Of a stretch of DNA of 64,000 nucleotides, positions 1 through 9,105 are shown piece after piece. The stretch spans positions 1 to 64,000 of the forward strand of contig NZ_AUDL01000011.1 in assembly GCF_000425445.1 (NCBI RefSeq). The letters are read 5' to 3'. The DNA comes from Flavobacterium denitrificans DSM 15936 (GTDB lineage: Bacteria; Bacteroidota; Bacteroidia; Flavobacteriales; Flavobacteriaceae). Both the position numbers and the translations under genes were made by a program. A model generated the notes under the pieces. That model had not been told where the DNA came from and did not search any database. It saw nothing but the letters and a program-made list of their open reading frames with translations. The stretch's first letter is position 1, and the number at the start of each line of letters is the position of its first letter.

Positions 1-345
<345 letters not shown>

Positions 346-493
346 CAAACTTTTCCCTCCGAGCAATCGGAGGGAGAGAACTTTCTAAAATATATTTACT
401 TTTCTTTATCTCAGTATGTTAAGATATTGTTTTAATTATCAATTGTCAATTATCAATTATTAATTAAAAAGTTGCCCAAGCAACGAACGACCT
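346..493 (+). other. 23S-5S internal spacer with processing-type hairpins
   Basis: The spacer contains a perfect 8-bp stem with a GCAA loop at 355-374 (CCCTCCGA/TCGGAGGG), just after the 23S end. It also has an AT-rich stretch near 436-464 made of repeated CAATTAT-like words, and a small GTTGC/GCAAC hairpin at 471-484 just before 5S. These are likely rRNA processing structures; that role is inferred from position only. Confidence 0.6.
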
Positions 494-603
494 TAAGGTG
501 GTTATTGCGGCGGGGCTCACCTCTTCCCATCCCGAACAGAGAAGTTAAGCCCGCCTGCGCAGATGGTACTGCATCATTGTGGGAGAGTATGTCGTCGCCT
601 TTC
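494..603 (+). rRNA. 5S ribosomal RNA
   Basis: About 110 nt with the conserved 5S core: GGTGGTTATTGCGGCGGGG at the start, CCCGAACAGAGAAGTTAAGC in the middle and TGGGAGAGTATGTCGTCGCC at the end. The 5' and 3' ends form the terminal helix, although exact ends may be off by 1-3 nt. It lies about 150 nt after 23S and is followed at once by a strong terminator, as expected for the last gene of an rrn operon. Confidence 0.95.
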
Positions 604-608
604 TTTTG

Positions 609-639
609 AAAACCCTGTCCGTATCGGACGGGGTTTTTT
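609..639 (+). terminator. Rho-independent terminator of the rRNA operon
   Basis: A 10-bp GC-rich stem (611-620 pairs with 626-635, one G-U pair) with a short loop and a run of six T. It sits 6 nt after 5S. Confidence 0.9.
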
Positions 640-977
640 GTTTTGTATCGGTTTTGAATTTTGGATCCCCAAGCTGTAATCCTGCCTTTTTCTTTGGACC
701 ACGATGCGTAAGGGATGCGAGCGGCATCTCCCGATTTGGAAAAACACGGCTTTTTTAGCCGTAGTTTTTGCTGATCGGTAATACATTGGACAGTCCGGCC
801 CGGAGGTTGATGTCATAATGATTTTTATTTTCAAAGTTTGAATTAAACTTGCCATACTGTGCTATATCTAGTTATGTAAATCTGTTAAATTAAAGTCAAT
901 TTTAGGTTTTAAATTCCAGCGCGTTAGCCTTTTTAAATGTGAATCCTTATTTTTGTTTTAAATATTATAATTTAAGT
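640..977. other. Non-coding stretch with an unexplained GC-richer island
   Basis: No convincing gene lies between the rRNA terminator and pafA. Roughly 660-812 is visibly richer in GC than its surroundings. It contains small inverted repeats: ACGGCT/AGCCGT at 746-762, and GATGC/GCATC motifs around 703-727. The weak minus-strand reading frames here have odd composition and are not supported as genes. From 820 the sequence is AT-rich leader DNA. Confidence 0.5.
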
Positions 978-2618
978 ATGAAAAAAACTATTGTATTGTT
1001 GGCATTGTTTGTTATTGCAAATTTAAATGCTCAACAGCGTCCTAAGTTGGTTGTAGGTATTGTTGTAGATCAGATGAAAATGGAATATTTATATCGTTTT
1101 TCTGATGACTTTACGCAAAATGGCTTCAAGAGATTGATGAATGAAGGATTTACTTTCCAAAATATGCATTATAATTATATGCCAACTTATACTGCTCCAG
1201 GCCATGCTTCAATTTATACTGGTACTACACCGGCGACACACGGAATTGTGGGTAACGAATGGTTCAGTAGAACTTTAGGTAAAGAAACATATTGTACAGA
1301 TGATGCCAGTGTAAAAACTGTTGGGGACGGAACTGTAGAAGAGGGTGCCATGTCTCCTAAAAATCTTCAAAGCACTACAATTACAGATGAAGTTAGAATG
1401 GCAACCAATTTTAACGGTAAGGTAATAGGAATGAGTTTAAAAGATCGTGGTGCAATCTTACCTGCAGGACATTTTGCTAATTGGGCTTTTTGGTACAGTA
1501 AAACAGGTTCATTTATTTCAAGTACTTTTTATGGTGAAAAATTACCTGAATGGGTAACCGAATTTAATAATGAAAAGCATTATATGCCTTATATAAATAA
1601 GGGATGGGATTTGTATAAACCAGCTTCAACTTATAATGAGAGTTTGCCTGATAATAATCCTTATGAAGGAAAATTGTATGGAAGTGCTGCTCCAGTTTTT
1701 CCGTATAATTTAAAATCAATGTATGAGAAAAATGATGCTGGTATTTTAAGAGCGACTCCGTTTGGTAATGATCTTTTAGCTGAATTTGCTAAAAAAGCTA
1801 TCGAAAAAGAGGAACTAGGAAAAGATAATATTACGGATTTTTTGACTGTAAGTTTTTCTTCGACTGATTATGTAGGTCATTTACTTGGGCCTCGTTCAAT
1901 GGAACTTCAAGATACTTATTTAAGATTAGATCAGACAATTGCTGATTTCTTGGCTTATTTAGATAAGACTGTTGGTAAAGGAAATTATCTATTGTTCCTA
2001 ACAGCGGATCACGCCGGTGCTGAAAATGTAATTTATTTGAAAGACCGAAAATATAATGTAGATAATTATCCTTCAAAAGATGTTAGGAAAAATCTTCAGG
2101 ATTTTTCAGTAAAAACTTTTGGAGTAGATTTACTACAGAACTATTCTAATTTTAATATTTTCTTCAACAAACAAATTATTAAAGATAAAGGTTTTGAGTT
2201 GACGAAAGTAAAACAAGCTTTTAAAGAATTTTTGATTGCTCAACCACAAGTTAAAAGAGTTTATACTGAAGAGGAAATTCTTGCTAATAGTGGAAATGAT
2301 TATTATTTAAACTTTGTGGCAAAAGGCTATGATGTAACTCAGGATGGTGATATGGTTGTTATAAATAAGCCTGGTGATATTGAATATTCGACTACGGGAA
2401 CTTCTCATGGCACGCCATATACTTATGATACTCATGTACCAGCAATATTCTTTGGTTGGCATATTAAAAAAGGAGAATCATACGATAAAAAGGCTATTAC
2501 AGAAATTGCTCCAACTATAGCGCAAAAAATAAAAGTTACTTTCCCAAATGGAACTGAAGCAAAAGTAATGCAGGAAGTTTTAGATGAGAAAAAAGAAGTT
2601 ATGAATACAAAAAAGTAA
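978..2618 (+). CDS. pafA: PafA-type alkaline phosphatase (phosphate monoesterase), secreted
   Basis: A 546-residue member of the alkaline phosphatase superfamily that would release phosphate from organic monoesters in the periplasm. Residues 1-18 form a signal peptide (MKKTIVLLALFVIA, then LNAQQ). The metal ligand Asp31 is in GIVVDQ, and the probable nucleophile Thr72 is in PTYTAPGH. The LKDRGAILPAGH segment carries the Lys and Arg that distinguish PafA from classical PhoA, and TADHAG supplies further metal ligands. An upstream ATG at 939 would add 13 residues before the signal peptide; the ATG at 978 gives a normal one and is preferred. Monocistronic, with a strong terminator. Confidence 0.88.
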   Translation: MKKTIVLLALFVIANLNAQQRPKLVVGIVVDQMKMEYLYRFSDDFTQNGFKRLMNEGFTFQNMHYNYMPTYTAPGHASIYTGTTPATHGIVGNEWFSRTLGKETYCTDDASVKTVGDGTVEEGAMSPKNLQSTTITDEVRMATNFNGKVIGMSLKDRGAILPAGHFANWAFWYSKTGSFISSTFYGEKLPEWVTEFNNEKHYMPYINKGWDLYKPASTYNESLPDNNPYEGKLYGSAAPVFPYNLKSMYEKNDAGILRATPFGNDLLAEFAKKAIEKEELGKDNITDFLTVSFSSTDYVGHLLGPRSMELQDTYLRLDQTIADFLAYLDKTVGKGNYLLFLTADHAGAENVIYLKDRKYNVDNYPSKDVRKNLQDFSVKTFGVDLLQNYSNFNIFFNKQIIKDKGFELTKVKQAFKEFLIAQPQVKRVYTEEEILANSGNDYYLNFVAKGYDVTQDGDMVVINKPGDIEYSTTGTSHGTPYTYDTHVPAIFFGWHIKKGESYDKKAITEIAPTIAQKIKVTFPNGTEAKVMQEVLDEKKEVMNTKK

Positions 2619-2639
2619 CATAAAATAAATTCAATTTAA

Positions 2640-2666
2640 GAGCCAGTCAATTGACTGGCTTTTTTG
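2640..2666 (+). terminator. Terminator of pafA
   Basis: A perfect 20-nt palindrome (2641-2660) followed by six T, starting 22 nt after the pafA stop. Confidence 0.88.
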
Positions 2667-2674
2667 TGTGTAAT

Positions 2675-2707
2675 AAAAAAAGGCTTTTCATAAGAAAAGC
2701 CTTTTAT
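2675..2707 (-). terminator. Terminator of ald
   Basis: A 12-bp stem (2678-2689 with 2694-2705) and 4-nt loop. Read on the minus strand it is followed by a T-run. It lies 34 nt after the ald stop. Confidence 0.85.
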
Positions 2708-2740
2708 AGTGTTTAGTAAGCACTTATTTTAATGTTAGCC

Positions 2741-3859
2741 CTATGCGTTTGCTAACACTAATTCTTCATTATATGGAAGATTCCAAGCTTCAGCAACTCC
2801 TTTATAAAGGATTTTTCCATTCGCTACGTTTAATCCTTTTCTTAATTCTTCGTTCTCAGCACATGCTTTTTCCCATCCTTTATTTGCTAATTGTACAGCA
2901 TATGGTAAAGTTGCATTGGTTAATGCTAAAGTTGAAGTGTAAGGAACAGCTCCTGGCATATTAGCAACACAATAGTGAACAATATCATCAATAATAAAAG
3001 TTGGGTTTTCGTGAGTAGTAGGAGTACAAGTCTCGATACATCCACCTTGGTCAACAGCAACGTCTACAACAACAGCCCCTGGACGCATTAATTTAAGCAT
3101 GTCGCGAGTAATTAAGTGTGGCGCTTTTGCTCCTGGAATTAAAACTGCTCCAACAACTAAATCAGCATCTTTAATAGCTCTTGTAATATTATAGTGGTTA
3201 GACATTTCTGTATTTACGTTTGCTGGCATGATATCGTCTAATTGGCGTAAACGTGGCAAACTTAAGTCCATGATAGTAACTTGAGCTCCTAAACCTGCAG
3301 CCATTTTGGCAGCTTGAGTACCAACAATACCTCCACCTAAAACTAATACTTTTGCTGGTGGCACACCTGGAACACCACCTAAAAGAATTCCTCTTCCTTT
3401 TAATGGTTTTTCAAGGTATTTTGCTCCTTGTTGAATAGCCATACGACCTGCAACTTCAGACATTGGAACTAATAATGGTAAACTTCTATCTGTTTTTTCT
3501 ACAGTTTCGTAAGCTAAACAAACCGCACCTTTTTCAAGCATTGCATGAGTTAATTCTTCAGAAGATGCAAAGTGGAAATAAGTGAATAATAATTGATCTT
3601 TTTTGATCAATGGATATTCAGAAGCAATTGGTTCTTTTACCTTAATGATCATTTCTGCAATAGCATAAACTTCTTCAATAGTTCCTAAAACTACTGCACC
3701 AGCATTTGCATACTCCTCATCACTAAACCCACTTCCTAATCCTGCAGTTGATTGTACATAAACAACATGTCCGTGTTTTTTCATTTCAGAAACACCAGCT
3801 GGAGTTAATGCTACACGATTCTCATTATTTTTGATTTCTTTTGGAACGCCTATTATCAT
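2741..3859 (-). CDS. ald: Alanine dehydrogenase
   Basis: NAD-dependent L-alanine dehydrogenase, converting alanine to pyruvate and ammonia. The 372-residue length is normal for the family. Arg15 (NRVALTP) and Lys75 (KVKEP) are the pyruvate-binding residues, His96 (YFHFA) is catalytic, and the DVAVDQGG stretch carries the catalytic Asp. The Rossmann motif VLVLGGGIVG is near residues 172-181. It is divergent from an Lrp/AsnC regulator at 4060, a common arrangement in which the regulator senses amino acids and controls ald. It has its own terminator and a -7-like box upstream. Confidence 0.95.
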   Translation of the reverse strand: MIIGVPKEIKNNENRVALTPAGVSEMKKHGHVVYVQSTAGLGSGFSDEEYANAGAVVLGTIEEVYAIAEMIIKVKEPIASEYPLIKKDQLLFTYFHFASSEELTHAMLEKGAVCLAYETVEKTDRSLPLLVPMSEVAGRMAIQQGAKYLEKPLKGRGILLGGVPGVPPAKVLVLGGGIVGTQAAKMAAGLGAQVTIMDLSLPRLRQLDDIMPANVNTEMSNHYNITRAIKDADLVVGAVLIPGAKAPHLITRDMLKLMRPGAVVVDVAVDQGGCIETCTPTTHENPTFIIDDIVHYCVANMPGAVPYTSTLALTNATLPYAVQLANKGWEKACAENEELRKGLNVANGKILYKGVAEAWNLPYNEELVLANA

Positions 3860-3896
3860 ATTGTTATATTTTTTTGTTTTTCTTGAATTTGTTTTA

Positions 3897-3904
3897 CAAA
3901 GTTA
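3897..3904 (-). promoter_or_regulatory. Probable -7 box for ald (TAACTTTG)
   Basis: Matches the Bacteroidota -7 consensus TAnnTTTG on the minus strand, 38 nt upstream of the ald ATG. No clear -33 TTTG partner was found, so the call rests on one element and position. Confidence 0.5.
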
Positions 3905-4059
3905 CTAGTAGAGAATATATTATTGATAAATGCTCTATAAATAAGAAAATATTATTTTATTTTATACTTTTACAGAAATATTTTCTGTTTAAAAGCTTTT
4001 AAACTTCGAAAAAGAGAAAAAATGACTAAATTATAATAATTAAAGAAAACGTTTTCGTT

Positions 4060-4518
4060 ATGGTTTTAGATGATATTGACAAAAAAATCTTACGTCTTTT
4101 GCAGGAAAATGCACATTATACATTAAAGGACATCGCAAACAAAATAAATTTGTCCCTAACTCCTGTTCATGATCGTGTAAAACGCCTTGAAAAAGAAGGT
4201 GTTATAGAGAAATATGTTTCAATTTTAAACAAGAAAAAATTGGGAAACAATCTTACAGTTTATTGTCAAGTTACTTTAACTAAGCAGACATATGATACTT
4301 CTGAAGGGTTTAATCAAGCTATTTTAGAAATGCCCGAGGTTGTTGAATGCAATTATGTTTCTGGAAATTTTGATTATATGCTCAAAATTATCATTCCTGA
4401 TATGGAAAGCTATCATCATTTTCATCAAAAAAAATTGTCTGTTTTGCCTGAAGTTTCGTTAATAAATACTGTTTTTGTTATTTCAGAAGTAAAAAGTACG
4501 ACTGTGCTTCCGATTTAA
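4060..4518 (+). CDS. Lrp/AsnC family transcriptional regulator
   Basis: A 152-residue regulator. Residues 1-60 form the winged helix-turn-helix (DDIDKKILRLLQENAHYTLKDIA followed by the recognition helix near TPVHDRVKRLEKEG), and residues 65-145 form the RAM ligand-binding domain (VEGN-like segment VECNYVSGNFDYMLKI). These proteins bind amino acids and act as dimers to octamers on DNA. Its divergence from ald suggests alanine-responsive control of ald and of itself; that is inference from position. The ATG at 4060 begins the family-typical MVLDDIDKKIL. Confidence 0.9.
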   Translation: MVLDDIDKKILRLLQENAHYTLKDIANKINLSLTPVHDRVKRLEKEGVIEKYVSILNKKKLGNNLTVYCQVTLTKQTYDTSEGFNQAILEMPEVVECNYVSGNFDYMLKIIIPDMESYHHFHQKKLSVLPEVSLINTVFVISEVKSTTVLPI

Positions 4519-4521
4519 TAA

Positions 4522-4551
4522 AATAAAAATCCACCAAGAAAACTTGATGGA
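4522..4551 (-). terminator. Probable terminator of gap
   Basis: A 9-bp stem (4530-4538 with 4543-4551, one mismatch) and AAAA loop. On the minus strand it is followed by TTTTTATTTTATT. It lies 30 nt after the gap stop. Confidence 0.7.
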
Positions 4552-4580
4552 CTTTAGAAATAGTTGGTTTTGGTTTTATA

Positions 4581-6029
4581 TTAATAGTATGTAAAGCGTC
4601 GTACTTTTGCAATGTATTTTGCAAGACGAATTACCTGATGGCTGTAACCATATTCGTTATCGTACCAAATATAAAGTACAATGTTTTTTCCATCTTTCGA
4701 AACAATCGTGGCATTGCTGTCATAAATTGAAGGTGCAGAAGTTCCTACAATATCTGATGATACTAATTCATTATTCAAAGAGTATTTTATTTGCTCCACA
4801 AGTTCACCTTCTAGAGCATATTTTTTCATGATTTTATTTATTGCAGGAATTGTAGTTGCTTTTTTAACTTCTAAATTTAAGACAACCAATGAGCCATTTG
4901 GAACAGGAACTCGAATAGCGTTTGAAGTTAATTTTCCTTCTAATGATGGCAAAGCTTTTGCAACGGCACTTCCGGCACCAGTTTCAGTAATTACCATATT
5001 TAGAGCTGCTGCTCTTCCGCGACGGTATTTTCTGTGCATATTGTCAACCAGATTTTGGTCATTTGTGTAGGCATGAATAGTTTCTAAATGTCCTTTTACA
5101 ACGCCAAGAGTATCTTCAACTGCTTTTAAAACTGGTGTAATCGCATTAGTTGTGCAAGATGCCGCAGAGAATATATTAATTTCTTCAGGGTTGAAATCAT
5201 TATGATTGACTCCATGTACAATATTTGGAACTCCTTTTCCAGGTGCTGTCAATAATACTTTGCTAACACCTTGTGAAACTAAATGCCTTTTTAAAGCTTC
5301 CTCAGTTGTAAAAGCTCCAGTGTTGTCGATTACTAATGCTTCATTGATTCCGTATTGCGTATAATCAATTTCTTCTGGTGTATTTGCTGTTATAACATGA
5401 ACTGTTGTTCCGTTAATAATTAAGGCATTGTTTTTTGGATCTGCCGTAACTGATCCCTGAAAATCTCCATGAATTGAATCATATCTTAATAGAGAAGCTC
5501 GTTTCTCTAGACTTGAGATATCATTCTTGTCACGTGTGACAATTGCTCTCAAGCGCAATTGATTTCCTTTTCCGGTTTTTGACATTAACTCTCTCGCTAA
5601 CAAACGTCCAATTCTTCCAAAACCATACAAAACAACATCTTTTGGCTGAATTTCTTCCGAAGATTTGGCTTTCTTTAATTTATCCATTACAAAATATCTT
5701 GCATCTGGATATTTTTCATCTTCTAAACGATATTCGTAAGTTAGTTTTCCTAAATCTATTTTTGCGGGAGGCAAATCTAACGACAAAACAACTTTTGCGA
5801 TTTCAACCGAATCAAAAATGGTAATGGGTTTGCCAACAAATTCACCTGCATATTGATGCAAATTGATTATATCGCTGACGTTTTTGTCCAACAACTGATT
5901 TTTAAATAAAACCATTTCGATGGATTTGTCATACCATAAATCACTTATAACTTTGATTAGTTCGACACCAGCTCTTCTTCGGTCGACTTGTAATGATACC
6001 TCTTTTTGGTACAAGGATTTTTTGCTCAT
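4581..6029 (-). CDS. gap: Glyceraldehyde-3-phosphate dehydrogenase, long form
   Basis: A 482-residue GAPDH-family enzyme (glyceraldehyde-3-phosphate to 1,3-bisphosphoglycerate with NAD(P)). The catalytic Cys292 is in SAASCTTNAITP and the nucleotide-binding GFGRIGR is at 136-142. The first ~125 residues are an extension absent from the common ~335-residue GAPDH. This long form is a recognised second GAPDH of Bacteroidota, and whether it works mainly in glycolysis or gluconeogenesis cannot be told from sequence. It has its own -7 box upstream and a terminator downstream, so it is probably monocistronic. Confidence 0.9.
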   Translation of the reverse strand: MSKKSLYQKEVSLQVDRRRAGVELIKVISDLWYDKSIEMVLFKNQLLDKNVSDIINLHQYAGEFVGKPITIFDSVEIAKVVLSLDLPPAKIDLGKLTYEYRLEDEKYPDARYFVMDKLKKAKSSEEIQPKDVVLYGFGRIGRLLARELMSKTGKGNQLRLRAIVTRDKNDISSLEKRASLLRYDSIHGDFQGSVTADPKNNALIINGTTVHVITANTPEEIDYTQYGINEALVIDNTGAFTTEEALKRHLVSQGVSKVLLTAPGKGVPNIVHGVNHNDFNPEEINIFSAASCTTNAITPVLKAVEDTLGVVKGHLETIHAYTNDQNLVDNMHRKYRRGRAAALNMVITETGAGSAVAKALPSLEGKLTSNAIRVPVPNGSLVVLNLEVKKATTIPAINKIMKKYALEGELVEQIKYSLNNELVSSDIVGTSAPSIYDSNATIVSKDGKNIVLYIWYDNEYGYSHQVIRLAKYIAKVRRFTYY

Positions 6030-6078
6030 AATTGATTAAATTGAAAAAATAAAATGCTCACTATTTTAAAATTTGGCG

Positions 6079-6086
6079 CAAAAGTA
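6079..6086 (-). promoter_or_regulatory. Probable -7 box for gap (TACTTTTG)
   Basis: Perfect TAnnTTTG on the minus strand, 50 nt upstream of the gap ATG. No strict -33 box was seen. Confidence 0.6.
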
Positions 6087-6130
6087 TCTATTTCAATCGA
6101 TTTCGTAAACTATTTTAGCATTTATTTTTG

Positions 6131-6165
6131 AAATAAAAAAGCCATCTTAAATTTAAGATGGCTTT
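6131..6165 (-). terminator. Terminator of the htrA-like gene
   Basis: A near-perfect 24-26 nt palindrome (6139-6163). On the minus strand it is followed by TTTTTTATTTC. It lies 24 nt after the protease stop. Confidence 0.85.
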
Positions 6166-6188
6166 GAAATTTTGAAAGTTTAGCCTTT

Positions 6189-7589
6189 TTAAATGATAAT
6201 TCTAAAGATTTCTCCGTTTCTGTTTATCATTTCAATTCGAACACTTTGACCTTCGTCTTTTTTGCTTAAAAGTTTTGAAACTATTTCAACGTTTGTTGCT
6301 TTTACATTATCAATACTTAGAATAATATTTCCTTTCAGCTCATTTTGATACTGCATTAAATTCTCATTTGTTATGTTCTTAATTTTAACACCATAATCTA
6401 TTCTGAATTTTTTCTTATCAACAGCATCAATATTTTCTAATTCGATACCTTTAAATTCTGCACTATAAAATTCATTTTTGCTAAGAGTTACAGGAACTGT
6501 TTTAGTTTTTCCTTCTTTAATATAAGTAACTTTTACAACGTCATTTGGTCTTTTTGTATTGATATATCCCGAAAGATCTGCATAAGTCGAAATGTTTTGA
6601 TCGTCAAGTTTTACGATAATGTCGCCTTTGGTTAAACCTGCTTTTTCGGCTCCAGAATTTTTAGAAACTCGGCTAATATAAAACCCTTGTGTTTCTGTTA
6701 CTCCTAATTCTTTTGAAGCAGTTGCGTTTAATTCGCCTCCTTCAACTCCAAGAATACCTCTTTGAACATTTCCGTATTCCATTATATCTTCAATAATTTT
6801 TCTGGCAATGTTTGATGGAACTGCAAAAGAATATCCAACATAAGAACCTGTCATAGAAGAAATCATGGTGTTAATTCCAATCAATTCACCTCTTGCATTT
6901 ACTAGCGCTCCACCACTATTGCCTGGGTTTACAGCTGCATCAGTTTGAATGAAAGATTGGATGCCACTTTGGTCTAAATTTCTGGCCTTCGCCGAAACAA
7001 TTCCAGCCGTTACTGTTGAAGTCAAGTTGTATGGATTACCAACGGCCAAAACCCATTCTCCCACTTTTACACTGTCAGAATTTGCAAAAGCAGTATAAGG
7101 AAGTTTTTCATCAGCATCGATTTTCAAAAGAGCAATGTCCATTTTTGAATCTGTACCAATTAACTTCGCTTTGTATGATTTTTTATTGTTTAAAGTAATT
7201 TCAATTTCTGTAGCATCTTTAATTACGTGATTGTTTGTAACAATATATCCGTCTTCTGAAATAATTACGCCAGAACCAGTTCCTACTTGTTCTTGTTGCT
7301 GTTGTCCGCCGTAACCATAGAAAAACTCGAGCATTGGGTTCGTTACTGTTCTTCTAGAAACATTTTTTACGTGAACAACGGTATGAATAGTTTTGTCCGC
7401 GGCTTCGGTAAAATCTAATGTTTCAGCACCTAATCCAACATTTTTTCCATAAGAGTTAGGGGCAAGAGTTACAACAGAGTTTCCTTTTCCAAAAAAAGAA
7501 TTGTTGCTTTCAAATAATAACTTGTAAGCACCAAGAGTAATAGCACCACTTAGTAATGACACTAAAAATAAGGCTGAAAATCTTTTCAT
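6189..7589 (-). CDS. HtrA/DegP-family periplasmic serine protease
   Basis: A 466-residue envelope quality-control protease of the Do family. An N-terminal hydrophobic segment (residues 4-24) would export or anchor it. The trypsin-like domain has a complete triad: His121 (TNNHVIKD), Asp151 (KMDIALLK) and Ser225 (GNSGGALV). Two PDZ-like domains follow, near 270-365 and 375-466; the second is divergent. A Gln/Gly-rich insert (GYGGQQQQEQ) precedes the protease core and resembles the flexible LA loop of DegP. The gene is monocistronic and divergent from dapF. The symbol is left blank because Flavobacteria often carry several paralogues. Confidence 0.93.
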   Translation of the reverse strand: MKRFSALFLVSLLSGAITLGAYKLLFESNNSFFGKGNSVVTLAPNSYGKNVGLGAETLDFTEAADKTIHTVVHVKNVSRRTVTNPMLEFFYGYGGQQQQEQVGTGSGVIISEDGYIVTNNHVIKDATEIEITLNNKKSYKAKLIGTDSKMDIALLKIDADEKLPYTAFANSDSVKVGEWVLAVGNPYNLTSTVTAGIVSAKARNLDQSGIQSFIQTDAAVNPGNSGGALVNARGELIGINTMISSMTGSYVGYSFAVPSNIARKIIEDIMEYGNVQRGILGVEGGELNATASKELGVTETQGFYISRVSKNSGAEKAGLTKGDIIVKLDDQNISTYADLSGYINTKRPNDVVKVTYIKEGKTKTVPVTLSKNEFYSAEFKGIELENIDAVDKKKFRIDYGVKIKNITNENLMQYQNELKGNIILSIDNVKATNVEIVSKLLSKKDEGQSVRIEMINRNGEIFRIII

Positions 7590-7722
7590 ATTAGAATTTG
7601 TAATTAAGTTATTAGAATTTAAGTTTCATGTTTTATTAACGTAAAATTACTTCAAAAAATTATTTGGAAAAATGGTTTAACGCTCTTTAACAATGATTAA
7701 CATTTCATTAATTAATAGTTCG

Positions 7723-7730
7723 TACTTTTG
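7723..7730 (+). promoter_or_regulatory. Probable -7 box for the dapF operon (TACTTTTG)
   Basis: Perfect TAnnTTTG, 19 nt upstream of the dapF ATG, which implies a very short leader. Confidence 0.65.
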
Positions 7731-7749
7731 TATTTCTAACAACTAAAAA

Positions 7750-8532
7750 ATGCAAATAGAATTTTATAAATATCAAGGTACAGGAAACGATTTTGTGATG
7801 ATTGACAATCGTTCCAATTTTTTTCCAAAAGAAGACATTCAATTAATAGAACGCTTGTGCGACAGACGATTTGGTATTGGTGCAGACGGACTTATTTTGC
7901 TTGAAAACGATTCTGAGACTGATTTCAGAATGGTTTATTACAACTCAGACGGAAACGAAAGTTCGATGTGTGGTAATGGTGGGCGTTGTCTTGTAGCTTT
8001 TGCAAACCAGCTTGGAGTTATAAACGACAAAACTACCTTTATCGCTACCGACGGATTGCATCACGCTTCTGTAAATAAGGATTCGATTGTTTCATTGCAA
8101 ATGATTGATGTTGACGAAATTCAAAAACACGATTCTCATACTTTTTTAAATACAGGTTCTCCGCATCATGTTCAGATTGTTGAAAATTTAGAACAATACA
8201 ATGTAAAAGAAAATGGAGCGGCGATTCGTTATGGTGCATTATATGGAGAAAAAGGAAGCAATATCAATTTCGTTAAAAAAATTGATGATGATACTTTTTC
8301 GCTTCGTACCTATGAAAGAGGTGTTGAAGATGAAACTCTTGCATGCGGAACGGGCGCAACAGCAGTGGCAATCGCAATGAACGCAATCGGCCAAACAGAC
8401 AAAACTTCAATAAATTTAAATGTTGAAGGAGGAAAACTTGTAGTTTCATTTGATAAATTAGGCGAACATTTTTCAAATGTATTCTTGACTGGACCAGCAA
8501 AATTTGTATTCAAAGGAACTATAGAAATCTAA
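7750..8532 (+). CDS. dapF: Diaminopimelate epimerase
   Basis: Converts LL- to meso-diaminopimelate, the last step before lysine and the peptidoglycan cross-linking residue. The 260-residue protein has the two catalytic cysteines of this PLP-independent racemase: Cys74 in SSMCGNGGRC and Cys199 in LACGTGA. The substrate-binding GTGNDFVMID motif is at 10-19. It heads a plus-strand cluster with a GNAT and mltG, which fits a cell-wall role. A -7 box lies directly upstream. Confidence 0.96.
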   Translation: MQIEFYKYQGTGNDFVMIDNRSNFFPKEDIQLIERLCDRRFGIGADGLILLENDSETDFRMVYYNSDGNESSMCGNGGRCLVAFANQLGVINDKTTFIATDGLHHASVNKDSIVSLQMIDVDEIQKHDSHTFLNTGSPHHVQIVENLEQYNVKENGAAIRYGALYGEKGSNINFVKKIDDDTFSLRTYERGVEDETLACGTGATAVAIAMNAIGQTDKTSINLNVEGGKLVVSFDKLGEHFSNVFLTGPAKFVFKGTIEI

Positions 8533-8561
8533 AATCTGCAATCTAAATTCTAAAATTATTT

Positions 8562-9095
8562 ATGATAACCCTAAAAGGCGAAAATATTTATCTGCGTGCA
8601 CTAGAACCTAATGATTTAGAGTTCGTATACGAAATGGAAAATGATCAAAGCATTTGGGAAGTCAGTAATACGAATACACCATATAGCCGTTATTTGATTC
8701 GGCAATATCTTGAAAACGCTCAACAAGATATTTATGAAGCAAAGCAATTGCGTTTGGCAATTTGTCAAGACGAAGATTTTCCAGCAATTGGATTGATCGA
8801 TTTATTTGAGTTTGATCCTAAAAATAGTAGGGCGGGAATAGGAATTGTGATCAAGAGTAAGGAATATCGAAATCAAAACATTGGTTCTGAGGCATTAGAG
8901 CTTTTAGTCAAGTATGCTTTTTTTAATTTAAATCTGCATCAGCTTTATGCAAATATTAATGTAGGAAATGTAGCTAGTATAGCTCTTTTTACTAAATTTG
9001 GTTTTGAGAAAATAGGAATTAAAAAAGATTGGATTTTGCTGAATAACCACTATCAAGACGAAGCAATTTTTCAATTAATTAACAAACAAATTTAA
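8562..9095 (+). CDS. GNAT-family N-acetyltransferase (RimJ/RimL-like)
   Basis: A 177-residue acetyltransferase. The opening GENIYLRALEPNDLEFVYEMEND is typical of the RimJ/RimL/SpeG branch, which transfers acetyl from acetyl-CoA to protein N-termini or polyamines. The acetyl-CoA region (KSKEYRNQNIGSEALELL) is near residues 103-120, and the family-typical NVGNVASIALFTKFGFEKIG lies toward the C-terminus. It sits 29 nt after dapF and 10 nt before mltG, so it is probably co-transcribed. The substrate is not predictable. Confidence 0.85.
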   Translation: MITLKGENIYLRALEPNDLEFVYEMENDQSIWEVSNTNTPYSRYLIRQYLENAQQDIYEAKQLRLAICQDEDFPAIGLIDLFEFDPKNSRAGIGIVIKSKEYRNQNIGSEALELLVKYAFFNLNLHQLYANINVGNVASIALFTKFGFEKIGIKKDWILLNNHYQDEAIFQLINKQI

Positions 9096-9105
9096 ATTTT
9101 AAACT

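Noticed and set aside
545..855. Two minus-strand frames overlapping the 5S region and GC island
   Set aside because: They run antisense through 5S rRNA and its terminator, and show no domain or normal composition.
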